Part shown: positions 18,019 through 27,015 of the stretch, one piece after another
Layout: the number at the start of each line of letters is the position of its first letter
Numbering within the stretch: position 1 is the first letter of the stretch
From: Allosphingosinicella indica
GTDB taxonomy: Bacteria > Pseudomonadota > Alphaproteobacteria > Sphingomonadales > Sphingomonadaceae
NCBI RefSeq assembly: GCF_900177405.1
Contig: NZ_LT840185.1
Span: 921,501 to 985,500 of the forward strand
Length of the DNA: 64,000 bases
Direction of reading: 5' to 3'
The notes under the pieces: model-generated
The model's database searches: none
Seen by the model: only the letters and a program-made list of their open reading frames with translations
What the model was told of the DNA's origin: nothing
Program-made: the position numbers and the translations under genes

Positions 18019-21000
18019 GGCTCGTTCCCGTCATTGGCCGGACAGGGCCGTTCGTCCGGCGGGCAATTGCCCTCGTCGGTCCAGAAACTGCTGTCGCCGC
18101 CGGACGCGACCGGCTCCTCGATCAGCGCTTCGGACGACAGGCTCGATGTGTTGATCAGCCCGGTGAAGCCCGATCCGAAGCCGCCGTTGCCGGCCTCGTC
18201 CGACGCGCGCTCGGCCGGCGAATCGTTGGTCGTGCCCTCGACCGGCCCGAGGATCACTTCCGAACCCGCACCCGGCGGACTTTCCTCGACCGGCGGGGGC
18301 GGAGGCGGTGGTGGCGGCGGCGGAGGAGGAGGCGGCGGCGGCGGAGGAGGAGGCGGCGGCGGCGGCGGAGGTGGTGGTGGTGGCGGGGGCGGCGTCACAC
18401 CCGGGTTGTTGATCGAGACGGTGTTGAACTCGGAATCGTCAGTATAAGCCGTCGCGCCTTCGCCGACGTTCGTGAACTGCACCTCGTCGAAGAAGGCGCG
18501 GCCGGTGACGATACTGCCGTTCGGATTCTGCTTCCGCCCGAAGCCGACAAGCGTCACCTCCTCCCCGTCCCCGGCGAAGATCAGGCCGCTCTGGCCCACG
18601 GTGACGCCCGCGAAGTTGGTGGCCGTGCCGGTGTTCTGGATGAAATAATTGCTGCCACTAACGAAAGCGATGCCACCAGCCTGCACATAGCCGGCCGGAT
18701 TAACCTGGCCGGTGTTGGTGCGCAGCGCATCGTTCCGCCCTGCAAAATTAGGATCGGCGGCGAGCTGCGCGGCGAGCGACGCATTAGCGATGGTGACAAG
18801 CCCGTCCGACCCCAGCGACAGAAAGCCCGAAAGCTGGTTGGCGCCGTTGCGCATCGCGATGCTGCCGGTCGGCGTGATGACCTCCAACCGCTCGAACCCG
18901 TAGAGGCTGAGCACATCGCTCGGCGCGGCATCGATGAAGGTGAGCGCGCCCGAGACGCGCAATATGCCCTCGGCGAACAGCGTGACGTTGGAGACGCCGT
19001 CGTCGTTCTCGGACCCTTGGATGATCAGATTGCCGATCGTGACGTCAGGCGCACGCGCCGGGTCTGTGCTCACCGCTTGCGAGAGCAAAACGATGGTATT
19101 CGCCTCGATCTGGGTCGCCGTCGCCTGATCGAGAATGTAGCCGTCAAAATCCCCAGGGGCGCCGTCGCCGATGAAGGCGCGCCGCCCCTCGCCGACGATC
19201 AGGTTAAGCTGATCGGCGAGGATCGAGCCGGTGACCGGTTCGTCATCGTCTTCCCGGAAGCTGATCTCGTCGGATTCGATGGTGATAGAAGGCGATGCAA
19301 GCTGCCCCTCGATTTCCAGTTCTTGAAGATTATCGGCGCGCGGCCCGATCGACAGCGCGGTTGCCGCGGTCACATCGCCGAGCAGGATCGAATCGCCAAG
19401 CAGCGAGATCGTGTTGGAGGCGAAAATCCCCGAAAAACCGGCGTCGGCATTATCAGCGTCAATCGTGCCGGTCGAGAAGAAGATGTTCTGCGCCTCGATC
19501 GTGTTGGCGCCCGCTGGACGGTTCAGGTGCTCGACGTCGATCTGCGACGAAATGTCGCTGTCATTACTGAACGCCAGGGCCGTGAGCGTGCCACCCACCA
19601 CCAGTTTGCCAGTGCCGTCTGCTCCGAACTGAAGGTCGTTACCGACGAAATCGGCATTGTTCGTGATATTCACGATGCTGTTCGCCGCGCGGACGCCACT
19701 CGGCTCTACCCGTGTGACCCCGTCTTCGAAAAAGCCTTCGAACTCTCCACCGGCAAATAGATCGACTGTGCCGATAGTCGCCGTCGTCCCACCAGTGACC
19801 TCGATCCGCGCCGAGCCATAACGGCTGTCGCCGGATCCGCCACCGAACCCATTTGCGTTGGCAGTGAAGGAGCCAAGCGTAACGTTGCCCGGCTCGAGCG
19901 TCTGGAAGCGTTCGGTTGCCAGCAGAAGCGCACTGCCGCCTTGTCCGAAACCGCCTTCGCCGCGGACACCGCCAGCGCCGAGCCCGCCGGTTCCGCCGGA
20001 ACCGTTGACGTCTATGGCGAGACTGTTCGCCGTGACGGTGCTGCCGCGCACCAGCATCGTCCCACGGCCGCCGACGGCATTGCCGCCTGCGCCACCTGCC
20101 CCGCCGCCTGTCCCGCCCGCGCCGCCGGTGCCACCCGTCGCATTTCCGAAAATGGCGATTGTGCCGAAGTCCGCCCTGCCGTTCGGCGTGCCCGTCTGCG
20201 TGCCGCTGGCCGTACCTACGTTTACGGAACCTCCACCGAAGGCGTCGCCACCCCGTCCGCCCGCACCGCTGCCGACACCTGCGCCACCCAAGCCGCCGGT
20301 TGCGTTGCCGTTGATCGAAACTGTCGTGACGTCGATGTCGCCGGTCAGTGATTGCGAGACGATATTTCCGAAGCCCCCTCGCGCCGCGCCTCCCGCGCCG
20401 CCGCCGTTGCCGCCCGATCCGCCGATACCGCGCGCATCCACAGTAAAGCTGCTGAGCTGTACGACGCTCGTCGCGGTGCCGTTAAGCGCCGCAAGCTCGA
20501 CCTGTCCGCCGGAACCTGCCCCGCCGCTGCCGCCACCTGCGCGACCGGCGCCGCCGGTGCCGATGGCGCTGACCTGAAGCGATGTTGCGTTGATCGACCC
20601 GGACCGCGTGGAGACGAACGTGCCGCCGTTCGGCGGCTGTTCGACGGGGTTGGAGCTGAAGCCGCCCGCGCCCGCGCCACCGTTCAGGCCGATACCGCCC
20701 TCACCATCGCTATTGAGCGTGATGGTCGTCGCGACGAAATCGCCGCCGTTATCCGTGAAAATCTGGTTGAGGCCGCCGCGCGCGCTTCCGCCGTTGCCGG
20801 TCGATCCGATCAGCGCATCGCCACCCACCGCGCTGGTGTCCATCGCAAGCGAGCCCAAGGTAACGTCTCCGCCCGCACCGAAGATCTGCGCCGAGCCGCC
20901 GGTTGCCGCACCGCCTGCGGAGCCATCACCGCCGAGCGCGCTGGCGTCGATGAGCGTCGTGCCGGACACCGTCACGCTTCCGCCCGATTGCGAATTGATC

Positions 21001-22400
21001 CGGGCCTGGCCGCCGGTCGCCGCACCGCCAGCGACGCCGCTGTTGCCGTCCTGACCGATCGCGACCGCGCTGATCACCAGATCGCCGCCGACCTGCACCT
21101 GGCCGCCGGTCGCGGTGAAGATGGAGGCGAGCCCTGCTGTCGCGGCGCTACCCGGCGCCAGGGTGCCGCCGAGATTGTCGGCACTGATGGTGAGATCGCC
21201 GGCCACCGACAGCAAGTTGCCGTTGGATCCGACCTGAGCGGACACATCGCCCTGGATGTCGAGATCGCCCGAGAAGTTCATCGACGACCCGCTGGTCGTG
21301 ACGAGGAACTGATCGGTCGCGATGCCCCGCACGTCCGATGTCACGTTCGCATTGGTGATGGTGAAGCTGGCATCCTGCGCCGGCAGCACCGGGCCGGTGA
21401 AGGTCGGGATTCCGGCCACCGTCTGGACGTTGTAACCCGCCGACAGGATCACTTCGCCATTCTCGATCGAGGCGCTCACCGGGCTGGCGAAGCCGACCGA
21501 GCCGCTGAGCAGGGCGAGGATCGCCTGGTTCTTGGGCACCGCGACCATGTAGATCGCGTGATTGTCGAGGCCGCCGGTGCTGGCGGGGCCGCCGGTCGTG
21601 CCGGAGTGGTTGATCGGCGTGCCTACGCCGGTGCCGCCGTTGACCGTGATGTCGAACAGGCCGTCGTTGATGCTGAGCGTCGCGCTCTCCGCCGCGACAT
21701 AGGCGACGCTGCCGTTGACCTGGACGTTGCCCCCCTGGACCACCTGCGGCGCGACTATCGCCACATAGCTGCCTTCCGAAAGCGCATTGATCTGCGCGCC
21801 AGCCGCGATGCTGACCTGCGCGTTGACGTTCGCGCCGCTGTCGAATTGCAGGTCGAACGCGTTGAGGCCGTAGCTGACGGGATCGGATGCCGTCAGCAGC
21901 AGCCCGCCGATGTCGAACACGCCGGTCGATCCGACGAGAATGCCGCTGGGGCTGTAGAAAGCGACGTTGCCGCCGGCCTGCGTCGCCGAGGGTGTCAGGC
22001 GACTGATGATGGTGCCGTTGAGCTGGATCGCGCGGTTGACGTCGCTCGGGAGAATGCGGTTCAGAACCGCGAAATTGCTGCCCGTGCCGTAATAGTTCGC
22101 GGTCGTCCCGGACGGCATGAAATTGATCGACCCGCCGCCGGTCGCGTTGTCGGTCGGGATCCAGTCGATGACGGACGTGCCGCCGCCGATCGTGAAGGTG
22201 TCGACGCCGGAGACACTGCGATCGATGCTCACCGAGCCCGACGTCACGTTCGGCGTGCCCGCAAAGGCTTGGGCCAGCGCCGTATCGGGCTTTGCGGCGG
22301 CAAGCGCGGTGCCGAGCGCGCAGGAGAGGAGCAGCGCCTGCCGCTTGCGGCGGAGCCGCGGCTGGGGGGTGACGCCGGTCTGGTTACGCTGAGCCGTCAT
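18015..22400 (-). CDS. TpsA-type filamentous haemagglutinin-like exoprotein
   Basis: Secreted protein of 1461 residues. A long signal peptide with basic n-region (residues 1-47, 'PRLRRKRQALLLSCALG') precedes a TPS secretion domain (about 50-280) with 'GGNVAFYSPSGILVG', the equivalent of the NPNG region. A glycine-rich right-handed beta-helix body follows to about 1320, then a run of 34 prolines (1337-1370), and an acidic tail with two cysteines (1446 and 1453), the only cysteines in the mature chain. The ATG at 22400 shares a base with the tpsB stop (TGATG) and has GGAG seven bases upstream. It is exported through the TpsB pore encoded just before it. Adhesin or biofilm function is likely from the family, not shown. 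The C-terminus is not a toxin. Confidence 0.9.
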   Translation of the reverse strand: MTAQRNQTGVTPQPRLRRKRQALLLSCALGTALAAAKPDTALAQAFAGTPNVTSGSVSIDRSVSGVDTFTIGGGTSVIDWIPTDNATGGGSINFMPSGTTANYYGTGSNFAVLNRILPSDVNRAIQLNGTIISRLTPSATQAGGNVAFYSPSGILVGSTGVFDIGGLLLTASDPVSYGLNAFDLQFDSGANVNAQVSIAAGAQINALSEGSYVAIVAPQVVQGGNVQVNGSVAYVAAESATLSINDGLFDITVNGGTGVGTPINHSGTTGGPASTGGLDNHAIYMVAVPKNQAILALLSGSVGFASPVSASIENGEVILSAGYNVQTVAGIPTFTGPVLPAQDASFTITNANVTSDVRGIATDQFLVTTSGSSMNFSGDLDIQGDVSAQVGSNGNLLSVAGDLTISADNLGGTLAPGSAATAGLASIFTATGGQVQVGGDLVISAVAIGQDGNSGVAGGAATGGQARINSQSGGSVTVSGTTLIDASALGGDGSAGGAATGGSAQIFGAGGDVTLGSLAMDTSAVGGDALIGSTGNGGSARGGLNQIFTDNGGDFVATTITLNSDGEGGIGLNGGAGAGGFSSNPVEQPPNGGTFVSTRSGSINATSLQVSAIGTGGAGRAGGGSGGAGSGGQVELAALNGTATSVVQLSSFTVDARGIGGSGGNGGGAGGAARGGFGNIVSQSLTGDIDVTTVSINGNATGGLGGAGVGSGAGGRGGDAFGGGSVNVGTASGTQTGTPNGRADFGTIAIFGNATGGTGGAGGTGGGAGGAGGNAVGGRGTMLVRGSTVTANSLAIDVNGSGGTGGLGAGGVRGEGGFGQGGSALLLATERFQTLEPGNVTLGSFTANANGFGGGSGDSRYGSARIEVTGGTTATIGTVDLFAGGEFEGFFEDGVTRVEPSGVRAANSIVNITNNADFVGNDLQFGADGTGKLVVGGTLTALAFSNDSDISSQIDVEHLNRPAGANTIEAQNIFFSTGTIDADNADAGFSGIFASNTISLLGDSILLGDVTAATALSIGPRADNLQELEIEGQLASPSITIESDEISFREDDDEPVTGSILADQLNLIVGEGRRAFIGDGAPGDFDGYILDQATATQIEANTIVLLSQAVSTDPARAPDVTIGNLIIQGSENDDGVSNVTLFAEGILRVSGALTFIDAAPSDVLSLYGFERLEVITPTGSIAMRNGANQLSGFLSLGSDGLVTIANASLAAQLAADPNFAGRNDALRTNTGQVNPAGYVQAGGIAFVSGSNYFIQNTGTATNFAGVTVGQSGLIFAGDGEEVTLVGFGRKQNPNGSIVTGRAFFDEVQFTNVGEGATAYTDDSEFNTVSINNPGVTPPPPPPPPPPPPPPPPPPPPPPPPPPPPPPPPPPVEESPPGAGSEVILGPVEGTTNDSPAERASDEAGNGGFGSGFTGLINTSSLSSEALIEEPVASGGDSSFWTDEGNCPPDERPCPANDGNEP
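18291..18392 (-). repeat. 34-codon polyproline tract within the TpsA gene
   Basis: On the coding strand 34 consecutive CCN codons encode proline without interruption (residues 1337-1370). All four proline codons occur (CCG most often, with CCT, CCA and CCC), so the protein homopolymer is kept although the DNA repeat is imperfect. A tract this long needs EF-P to translate and would form a stiff polyproline II rod roughly 10 nm long. It lies between the beta-helix body and the cysteine-bearing tail. Confidence 0.95.
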
Positions 22401-24226
22401 CAGTAGCTCCATGGCCAAAGCTTGGTGGTGAACGAGAGGAGGATGCGGGGATCGGGCTTATCGATCTGCAGCCCGGCGCGCTCGAGCGGCACCGCGATCA
22501 GGACGTCGAACTGCCCCTTGTCGCCGTAGAGCGCGCGGACGCCGCCGCCGATCGAGGTCGCGTTGCGGCGGCCCGGCCCATAAGGCTGGACAAGATCGTT
22601 GTTGCGCACCCAGGCCGCGTCCATGAAGACGTAGGGCTGGAACGAGAAGGCATCCATCGCCTGCGGCACGATGCTGCCGAAGCGCAGCTCCGCCTGGAAG
22701 CCGGCACCGCGATCGCCGAGCAAGGTGCCCGGATCGTAGCCGCGGCCGACAGTATAGTTGCCGACCGAATATTCCTCGAAGCTCAGCAGCGGATCGCCGC
22801 TGTACTGCGCCCGCACGTTGAGCGCGAAGGTGATGTTGGGCACCGGGCGATATTCGCCGAACGCCTCGGCGCGATAGACGAGCCCGGTGGGATCGGCGCC
22901 GAGCCGGCTCGGCGAGATTTGGCCGCGCGCCGTGCAGCCCGCAATGGTGAAGCAGCGATCGGTCGCGTCGAAGATATCGAGCCCCTGGCGGAGCTGGACG
23001 TTGCCGGCGAGCCGCCAGCGCGGCTCCGCGCCCGAAAAGCCGCCGAACCGATCGAGGCTCGGCCGGTCCACCGCGTCCATGTCGACCTTGAGATAGGCGA
23101 CGCGCAGCTTATCCTGGCTTAGCGGGAAAGCGTTAAAGCGCACCCGCTGGTTGACCAGATCCAGCCCAACCGCGCCGCGCACGTTAGCGGATTGCGTGCG
23201 GACAAAGGGATAGCTCGTCTCGAGCGTCGCGAGCAGCGTCCGCGCCTTGACGTCGATGTTGGGAAGCCCGAGGTCCGGGTCGGCCCAGCTGTAGGTGAAC
23301 TGACCGGAGACGGTGAGCCCCTCGCCGCCGACGCGGAAATCATGGCCGAGCTGCAGCGTCTGCTGCTCGTCGAAGTCGAGCGTGCTGAAGAGCGCGACCG
23401 TCGTGCGGTCGCCAAGACCGGTCAGCCCGTAGAACTGCCCACGCAGCAGCGCGCCGAAGCGGCCGAGATCCTTCGATCCGTAATTCTGGACGTTGAAGTC
23501 GATCTGGCCGGGCTGGCGGATCACCGCCACCTCGCCGATCACCTCGCCGCGCGCGCCTTCGGCCGAACGCAGCGAGAGGCGCACGTCGTAGCCGGGCAAG
23601 TCGCCCGCCAGCAGCAGGTAACGCTCCGCCTGGTAGCGGTTGAACACCGGCTGTTCGGTAAGACGGTTGAGATAGGCGGCGATCGTCTGCTCGGCATTGC
23701 CGGCATTGCCACGGACGCGAACGCCGACCAGCTTGGCCATCAACACCTGGAATCGGACGTTGCCGTCAGCGATGCGTTGCTCGGGCACTTCGACCGCGGC
23801 GATATAACCGGCATCGCGGAGGATCGTCGCGGCGCGGTCGCGGATCTCGCAGATCACCGAGACCGGCTGGGTGGTGCCGATATATTGCTCGTAGGCCGGG
23901 CGCAGCGCGTCTGGCGCGAGTCCCTGTAGATCCTCGAATGTGACAGCGTTGATCTGGAAGCTGACGTCCTGCCCTTCCAGCGCGCAGGGCGCGCGCTCGA
24001 TGCCGCCCTCGACCGTCAGCCGCGGCGGCTGCGGCGTCTCGGGCCGCACCGGCACGCGCTCGACTTCCTCGCGCGTCGGCGCAATCTGACCGACCGCAGG
24101 AGCGGCCTGCGCAAGAGCCTGCGATGAAAGCAAAAGAGCCGCAGATAGCGATGCGGCACCGCTGAGGCCCCAAGCCGCGCGGACGCGGCCGGACGCCCGG
24201 CCAGTCAAACAAACCCCCATTTCCAC
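22400..24226 (-). CDS. TpsB-type outer-membrane secretion pore (ShlB/FhaC/HecB family)
   Basis: Outer-membrane protein of 608 residues (606 if the ATG at 24220 is used). After a signal peptide ('LSAALLLSSQALAQA', cleaved near 40) comes a short linker, the POTRA_2 domain (about 75-150, 'FQINAVTFEDLQGLAPDALR'), a second POTRA, and the ShlB barrel (about 230-608) with 'GRGYDPGTLLGDRGAGFQ' (about 505-522), which matches the conserved inward-folded loop of TpsB pores ('R/VRGY' motif), ending in 'TTKLWPWSY'. It secretes the TpsA protein encoded immediately downstream. It starts the block tpsB-tpsA-CHAT-tamA-tamB. About 200 bases upstream are non-coding and probably hold the promoter, though no convincing -35/-10 pair stands out. 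Confidence 0.93.
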   Translation of the reverse strand: MEMGVCLTGRASGRVRAAWGLSGAASLSAALLLSSQALAQAAPAVGQIAPTREEVERVPVRPETPQPPRLTVEGGIERAPCALEGQDVSFQINAVTFEDLQGLAPDALRPAYEQYIGTTQPVSVICEIRDRAATILRDAGYIAAVEVPEQRIADGNVRFQVLMAKLVGVRVRGNAGNAEQTIAAYLNRLTEQPVFNRYQAERYLLLAGDLPGYDVRLSLRSAEGARGEVIGEVAVIRQPGQIDFNVQNYGSKDLGRFGALLRGQFYGLTGLGDRTTVALFSTLDFDEQQTLQLGHDFRVGGEGLTVSGQFTYSWADPDLGLPNIDVKARTLLATLETSYPFVRTQSANVRGAVGLDLVNQRVRFNAFPLSQDKLRVAYLKVDMDAVDRPSLDRFGGFSGAEPRWRLAGNVQLRQGLDIFDATDRCFTIAGCTARGQISPSRLGADPTGLVYRAEAFGEYRPVPNITFALNVRAQYSGDPLLSFEEYSVGNYTVGRGYDPGTLLGDRGAGFQAELRFGSIVPQAMDAFSFQPYVFMDAAWVRNNDLVQPYGPGRRNATSIGGGVRALYGDKGQFDVLIAVPLERAGLQIDKPDPRILLSFTTKLWPWSY

Positions 24227-24431
24227 CCCGTTCGTTGAGCCGTGGCTTAACTAGAAAACCATAGGCCGAATCGCTTCGTCGCAAAAGCCCCTGGCTCACC
24301 GTAAATTTCGTGCGGCGACGCCTCCCCGTGCGCCGCCACTTGCATGAGACTACGACCGACACTTTCCGCGCCGCATCCCATGATCAGGGTAAGATGTCTG
24401 ATTGCAAGCGCGCGAGGATTGCTGGCGCCCG

Positions 24432-25379
24432 TTATTCGGAGGTCGGCTCCGGGTCCGCCAAGGCCTGGATCTCAGCCTGCAAAATCGCGACGCGCTTGCG
24501 CCATCCGGGATGCGTGGCGCTGGCGAGGATGCCATGTCCGTGCTCCGGCCCGAAGCGCTGCCAGAAACGGACGGCCGCGCCCGGGTCATAGCCTGCATTG
24601 ATCATCAGCCGAACGCTCAGCCGATCTGCTTCTTCCTCGGTAGCCCGGACCCGGCGCGCGTTTTTCCCGAAGTTGCGCAACAGCCCGCTCGGCACACCGG
24701 CGCTGTCGAGACGTATTCTGTGCCCCAGGATATTGTGCGCCAGTTCATGCGCGAGGATCGCCGCGAGTTCGTCGTCACCGCGCGCATATTGAACCAGCGC
24801 GCTGCTCAACTGGACATAGGAACCATCGGCCGCGGCGTTCAGCTTCTTCCCCGGCACCACCTGAAAACGACTGCCGCAGCCCTTGGCGCCCGTCATTGTG
24901 ATCACCAAACGCTGCCCGGCGCGAGCGGCAGTGAGTATTACGTGCCCGTGCGACAGTGCCTCGTTAAGGCGATCGGTGAAGGTTTCCACGCGATCGTAGC
25001 TGCCGCTCTTTCCCGCGGCCGGGGCGGCGGTGGAAACGCCGTCGATCTCAAGTATCGCATCGTCCGGCCGAATGCCCGCCAGTGCTGCCGGCCCGCCGGC
25101 GGTCACGGTCAAAACCGCCATATGCTCGCCGAGGCCGAATGCTGTCTTCGCTGCCTCGCGAAAACCCGCGCCATATTGATCGAGTGCGTGCAGCGACAAG
25201 CCGCTCAACTGCTCTCCGGGTACACACAAGGCTGTGTTGGATACCGCCAGGCGGAAGCCGGCATCCGAGACCCGCCTGTCCAGATCGCGCAGCGCATGCA
25301 GCTCTGCGATCTGGTCGGGCGCGGCGGATAGCGGCGATGCGATGAAGAGCAGCGCGACCATTGCACAACGTAGCGGCAT
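24432..25379 (-). CDS. Periplasmic PDZ-M48 metallopeptidase (left flank copy)
   Basis: Exported zinc peptidase of 315 residues. The signal peptide is 'MPLRCAMVALLFIASPLSAA' (cleaved near 20). A PDZ-like domain occupies about 75-165 ('GGPAALAGIRPDDAILEIDG'). The M48 catalytic motif is 'HELAH' (His211, Glu212, His215), with the third ligand in 'EEEADRL' (about 248-254). Cys52 and Cys168 bracket the PDZ domain and may form a disulfide. Domain order, cysteines and motif spacing match the protein at 59613-60533 almost residue for residue, so they are paralogues placed at either end of the polysaccharide locus. M48 periplasmic proteases such as BepA and LoiP work in outer-membrane quality control. 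The substrate here is unknown. The 118-bp gap to the divergent beta-helix gene probably holds both promoters. Confidence 0.9.
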   Translation of the reverse strand: MPLRCAMVALLFIASPLSAAPDQIAELHALRDLDRRVSDAGFRLAVSNTALCVPGEQLSGLSLHALDQYGAGFREAAKTAFGLGEHMAVLTVTAGGPAALAGIRPDDAILEIDGVSTAAPAAGKSGSYDRVETFTDRLNEALSHGHVILTAARAGQRLVITMTGAKGCGSRFQVVPGKKLNAAADGSYVQLSSALVQYARGDDELAAILAHELAHNILGHRIRLDSAGVPSGLLRNFGKNARRVRATEEEADRLSVRLMINAGYDPGAAVRFWQRFGPEHGHGILASATHPGWRKRVAILQAEIQALADPEPTSE

Positions 25380-25503
25380 TGGCTGGCCTTAACCGCTCTC
25401 CCGCCCCATGCCTACCGCGGCGGCGCAGCCGACACCGCGTCCTATGGCTGGACCTGCAGCGTCCTGCTGCTAGGAAATCGAGCGGAAATCGAAGCGAGTG
25501 GCC

Positions 25504-27015
25504 ATGACCGATATGACATCGATAAAGCCAGGCAGATGGGACGTAACGCGTCGCGGATTCATTAGGGCCGCGGGCGCCGTGCTCGTTACGGCCTGCGGAA
25601 ACGAGCGCGCCACCGCGGAGCAGGCTGCGGCCTACACGCCGGAAGGGTTCGGCGCGAAAGGCGACGGACGGACCAACGACACGGCTGCTTTCCAAGCGCT
25701 GTCCGCCGCGATCAACGCCCGCAGCGGCGGCACCGTCATGTTACGCAAGGGCGCGGTCTATATCGTGGGCGGGAGCAAGCCGGCTGACCCGAAGCGGAGC
25801 GGCGGCTACACCTTCACCCCCGCCGATATCCTGCGCTTCACCGACTGTCGCAACGCGGTAGTCGTCCATGGCAATGGGGCGACGTTGCGCGCCGTCGACG
25901 GCTATCGTTTCGGCACCTTCTCGTCCGACGGCGCGCCGACCCGCAACGCCTTGCCCTATTACGGTCCGCAGATCGCCGCAGGCTATAGCGCGATGATCTT
26001 CGTCGAAGGCTGCAGCGGCTCCGTTCTCATCGAGAACCTTGAGCTGGACGGCAACGTCGGCCGCGCACGGATCGGCGGACCTTGGGGCGACGCCGGCTAC
26101 CAGCTTCCCGGCAGCGGCCTCCAATTCCGCAATAACAGCGGACGGTGGCGCGTGGTCAACGTCCGCGCTCACCACCATCCTCTGGACGGCATTCATGTCA
26201 ACGACCCCGGCGACGCTACGACCCCGCCATCGGGATCGGGCACGGAAGGCTGCGATTTCGACCAGAACGGACGTCAGGGGCTCAGCCTCGTCGGAGGAGT
26301 CGGCCACATCTTCCGCACCAGCAAATTCCGCCGGACACGCCGCGATGGTGTTCCGGTGCAGAGCGCCCCGGGGGCCGGCGTTGATCTGGAAGCCGAAGGC
26401 GGGAGAGTCGTGCGAGACATCCGCTTCGAGCGCTGCGAAATGAGCGATAACGTCGGCGTCGCCTTTCTCCACGGCGGCGGGCCGGTCAGCAACATCACCG
26501 TGGTCGATTCGCTGCTGCTGGGGACGACCACCTGGAGTTATTACAGCTCCGGCGCGAAGTCGGTCCGGTTCGTCCGCACCCGGATCGTCGGCGCTGTCGT
26601 CAATCTCATCGGTGGAGAGCAGGGCGAGGTCTTCGAAGACTGCCTCCTGACCAACGATCCGGCCGAGGCGCCGCGGGGGCAGACCCCGTTCAGCCCCAGC
26701 GGGTTCATCATCCAGGATGCGGTGCGAGGCGTCCGCTTCATCCGTGGCGAGATCCGCAATGGTCAGCCGGTCAGTTCGCGGAACGGCAACCTCGACCAGA
26801 TGACGCTCGAAGGTACGACGATCCGCGCGACTGCCGGCTCGCTCATCGTGTACGGGCGATGCAGCAAGGGATGCCGATTTGTCGAGGACGGCGGGACGAT
26901 CGGCGGCCTGCCTGGCGGTGCGGACGGGAAGGTCACGATCGGTCAGGCAGAGGATGGCTGGTCGCTCGTGCGCCGCGGGCGCACGACCCGTTTTCCCGCC
27001 ACAGTTCGTCGCTAG
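25504..27015 (+). CDS. Exported right-handed beta-helix protein (pectate-lyase-like), Tat/lipoprotein candidate
   Basis: Protein of 503 residues. The N-terminus has a Tat-like twin arginine ('TRRGFIRAAGAVL', Arg16-Arg17) running into a lipobox-like 'VTAC' with Cys31, so it may be a Tat-exported lipoprotein. From residue 45 it has the pectate-lyase superfamily opening 'GFGAKGDGRTNDTAAFQAL', then parallel beta-helix rungs to the end ('LQFRNNSGRWRVVNVRAHHH', 'GTEGCDFDQNGRQGLSLVGG'). Such proteins in polysaccharide loci are usually lyases, hydrolases or epimerases of the polymer. I cannot name the catalytic residues. ATG at 25504 was chosen over GTG at 25498. It converges on asnB with no space between stops. 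The product could trim or modify the polymer in the periplasm. Confidence 0.82.
   Translation: MTDMTSIKPGRWDVTRRGFIRAAGAVLVTACGNERATAEQAAAYTPEGFGAKGDGRTNDTAAFQALSAAINARSGGTVMLRKGAVYIVGGSKPADPKRSGGYTFTPADILRFTDCRNAVVVHGNGATLRAVDGYRFGTFSSDGAPTRNALPYYGPQIAAGYSAMIFVEGCSGSVLIENLELDGNVGRARIGGPWGDAGYQLPGSGLQFRNNSGRWRVVNVRAHHHPLDGIHVNDPGDATTPPSGSGTEGCDFDQNGRQGLSLVGGVGHIFRTSKFRRTRRDGVPVQSAPGAGVDLEAEGGRVVRDIRFERCEMSDNVGVAFLHGGGPVSNITVVDSLLLGTTTWSYYSSGAKSVRFVRTRIVGAVVNLIGGEQGEVFEDCLLTNDPAEAPRGQTPFSPSGFIIQDAVRGVRFIRGEIRNGQPVSSRNGNLDQMTLEGTTIRATAGSLIVYGRCSKGCRFVEDGGTIGGLPGGADGKVTIGQAEDGWSLVRRGRTTRFPATVRR

Noticed and set aside
18015-22400. Contact-dependent inhibition (CdiA) toxin
   Set aside because: The C-terminus is a short acidic tail after the proline run, with no VENN or toxin-like domain and no small immunity gene next to it.
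12909-22406. Plus-strand open frames opposite tamA, CHAT and TpsA genes, including one with a long glycine run near 18300
   Set aside because: The glycine run is only the complement of the polyproline codons. None of these frames has a ribosome site or recognisable domain.
24227-24431. Small RNA or short gene in the gap upstream of tpsB
   Set aside because: No stable hairpin with T-run and no credible short frame with ribosome site was found; it is probably only promoter sequence. A TTGCGA/TATGGT pair has a 15-base spacer and is too weak to call.
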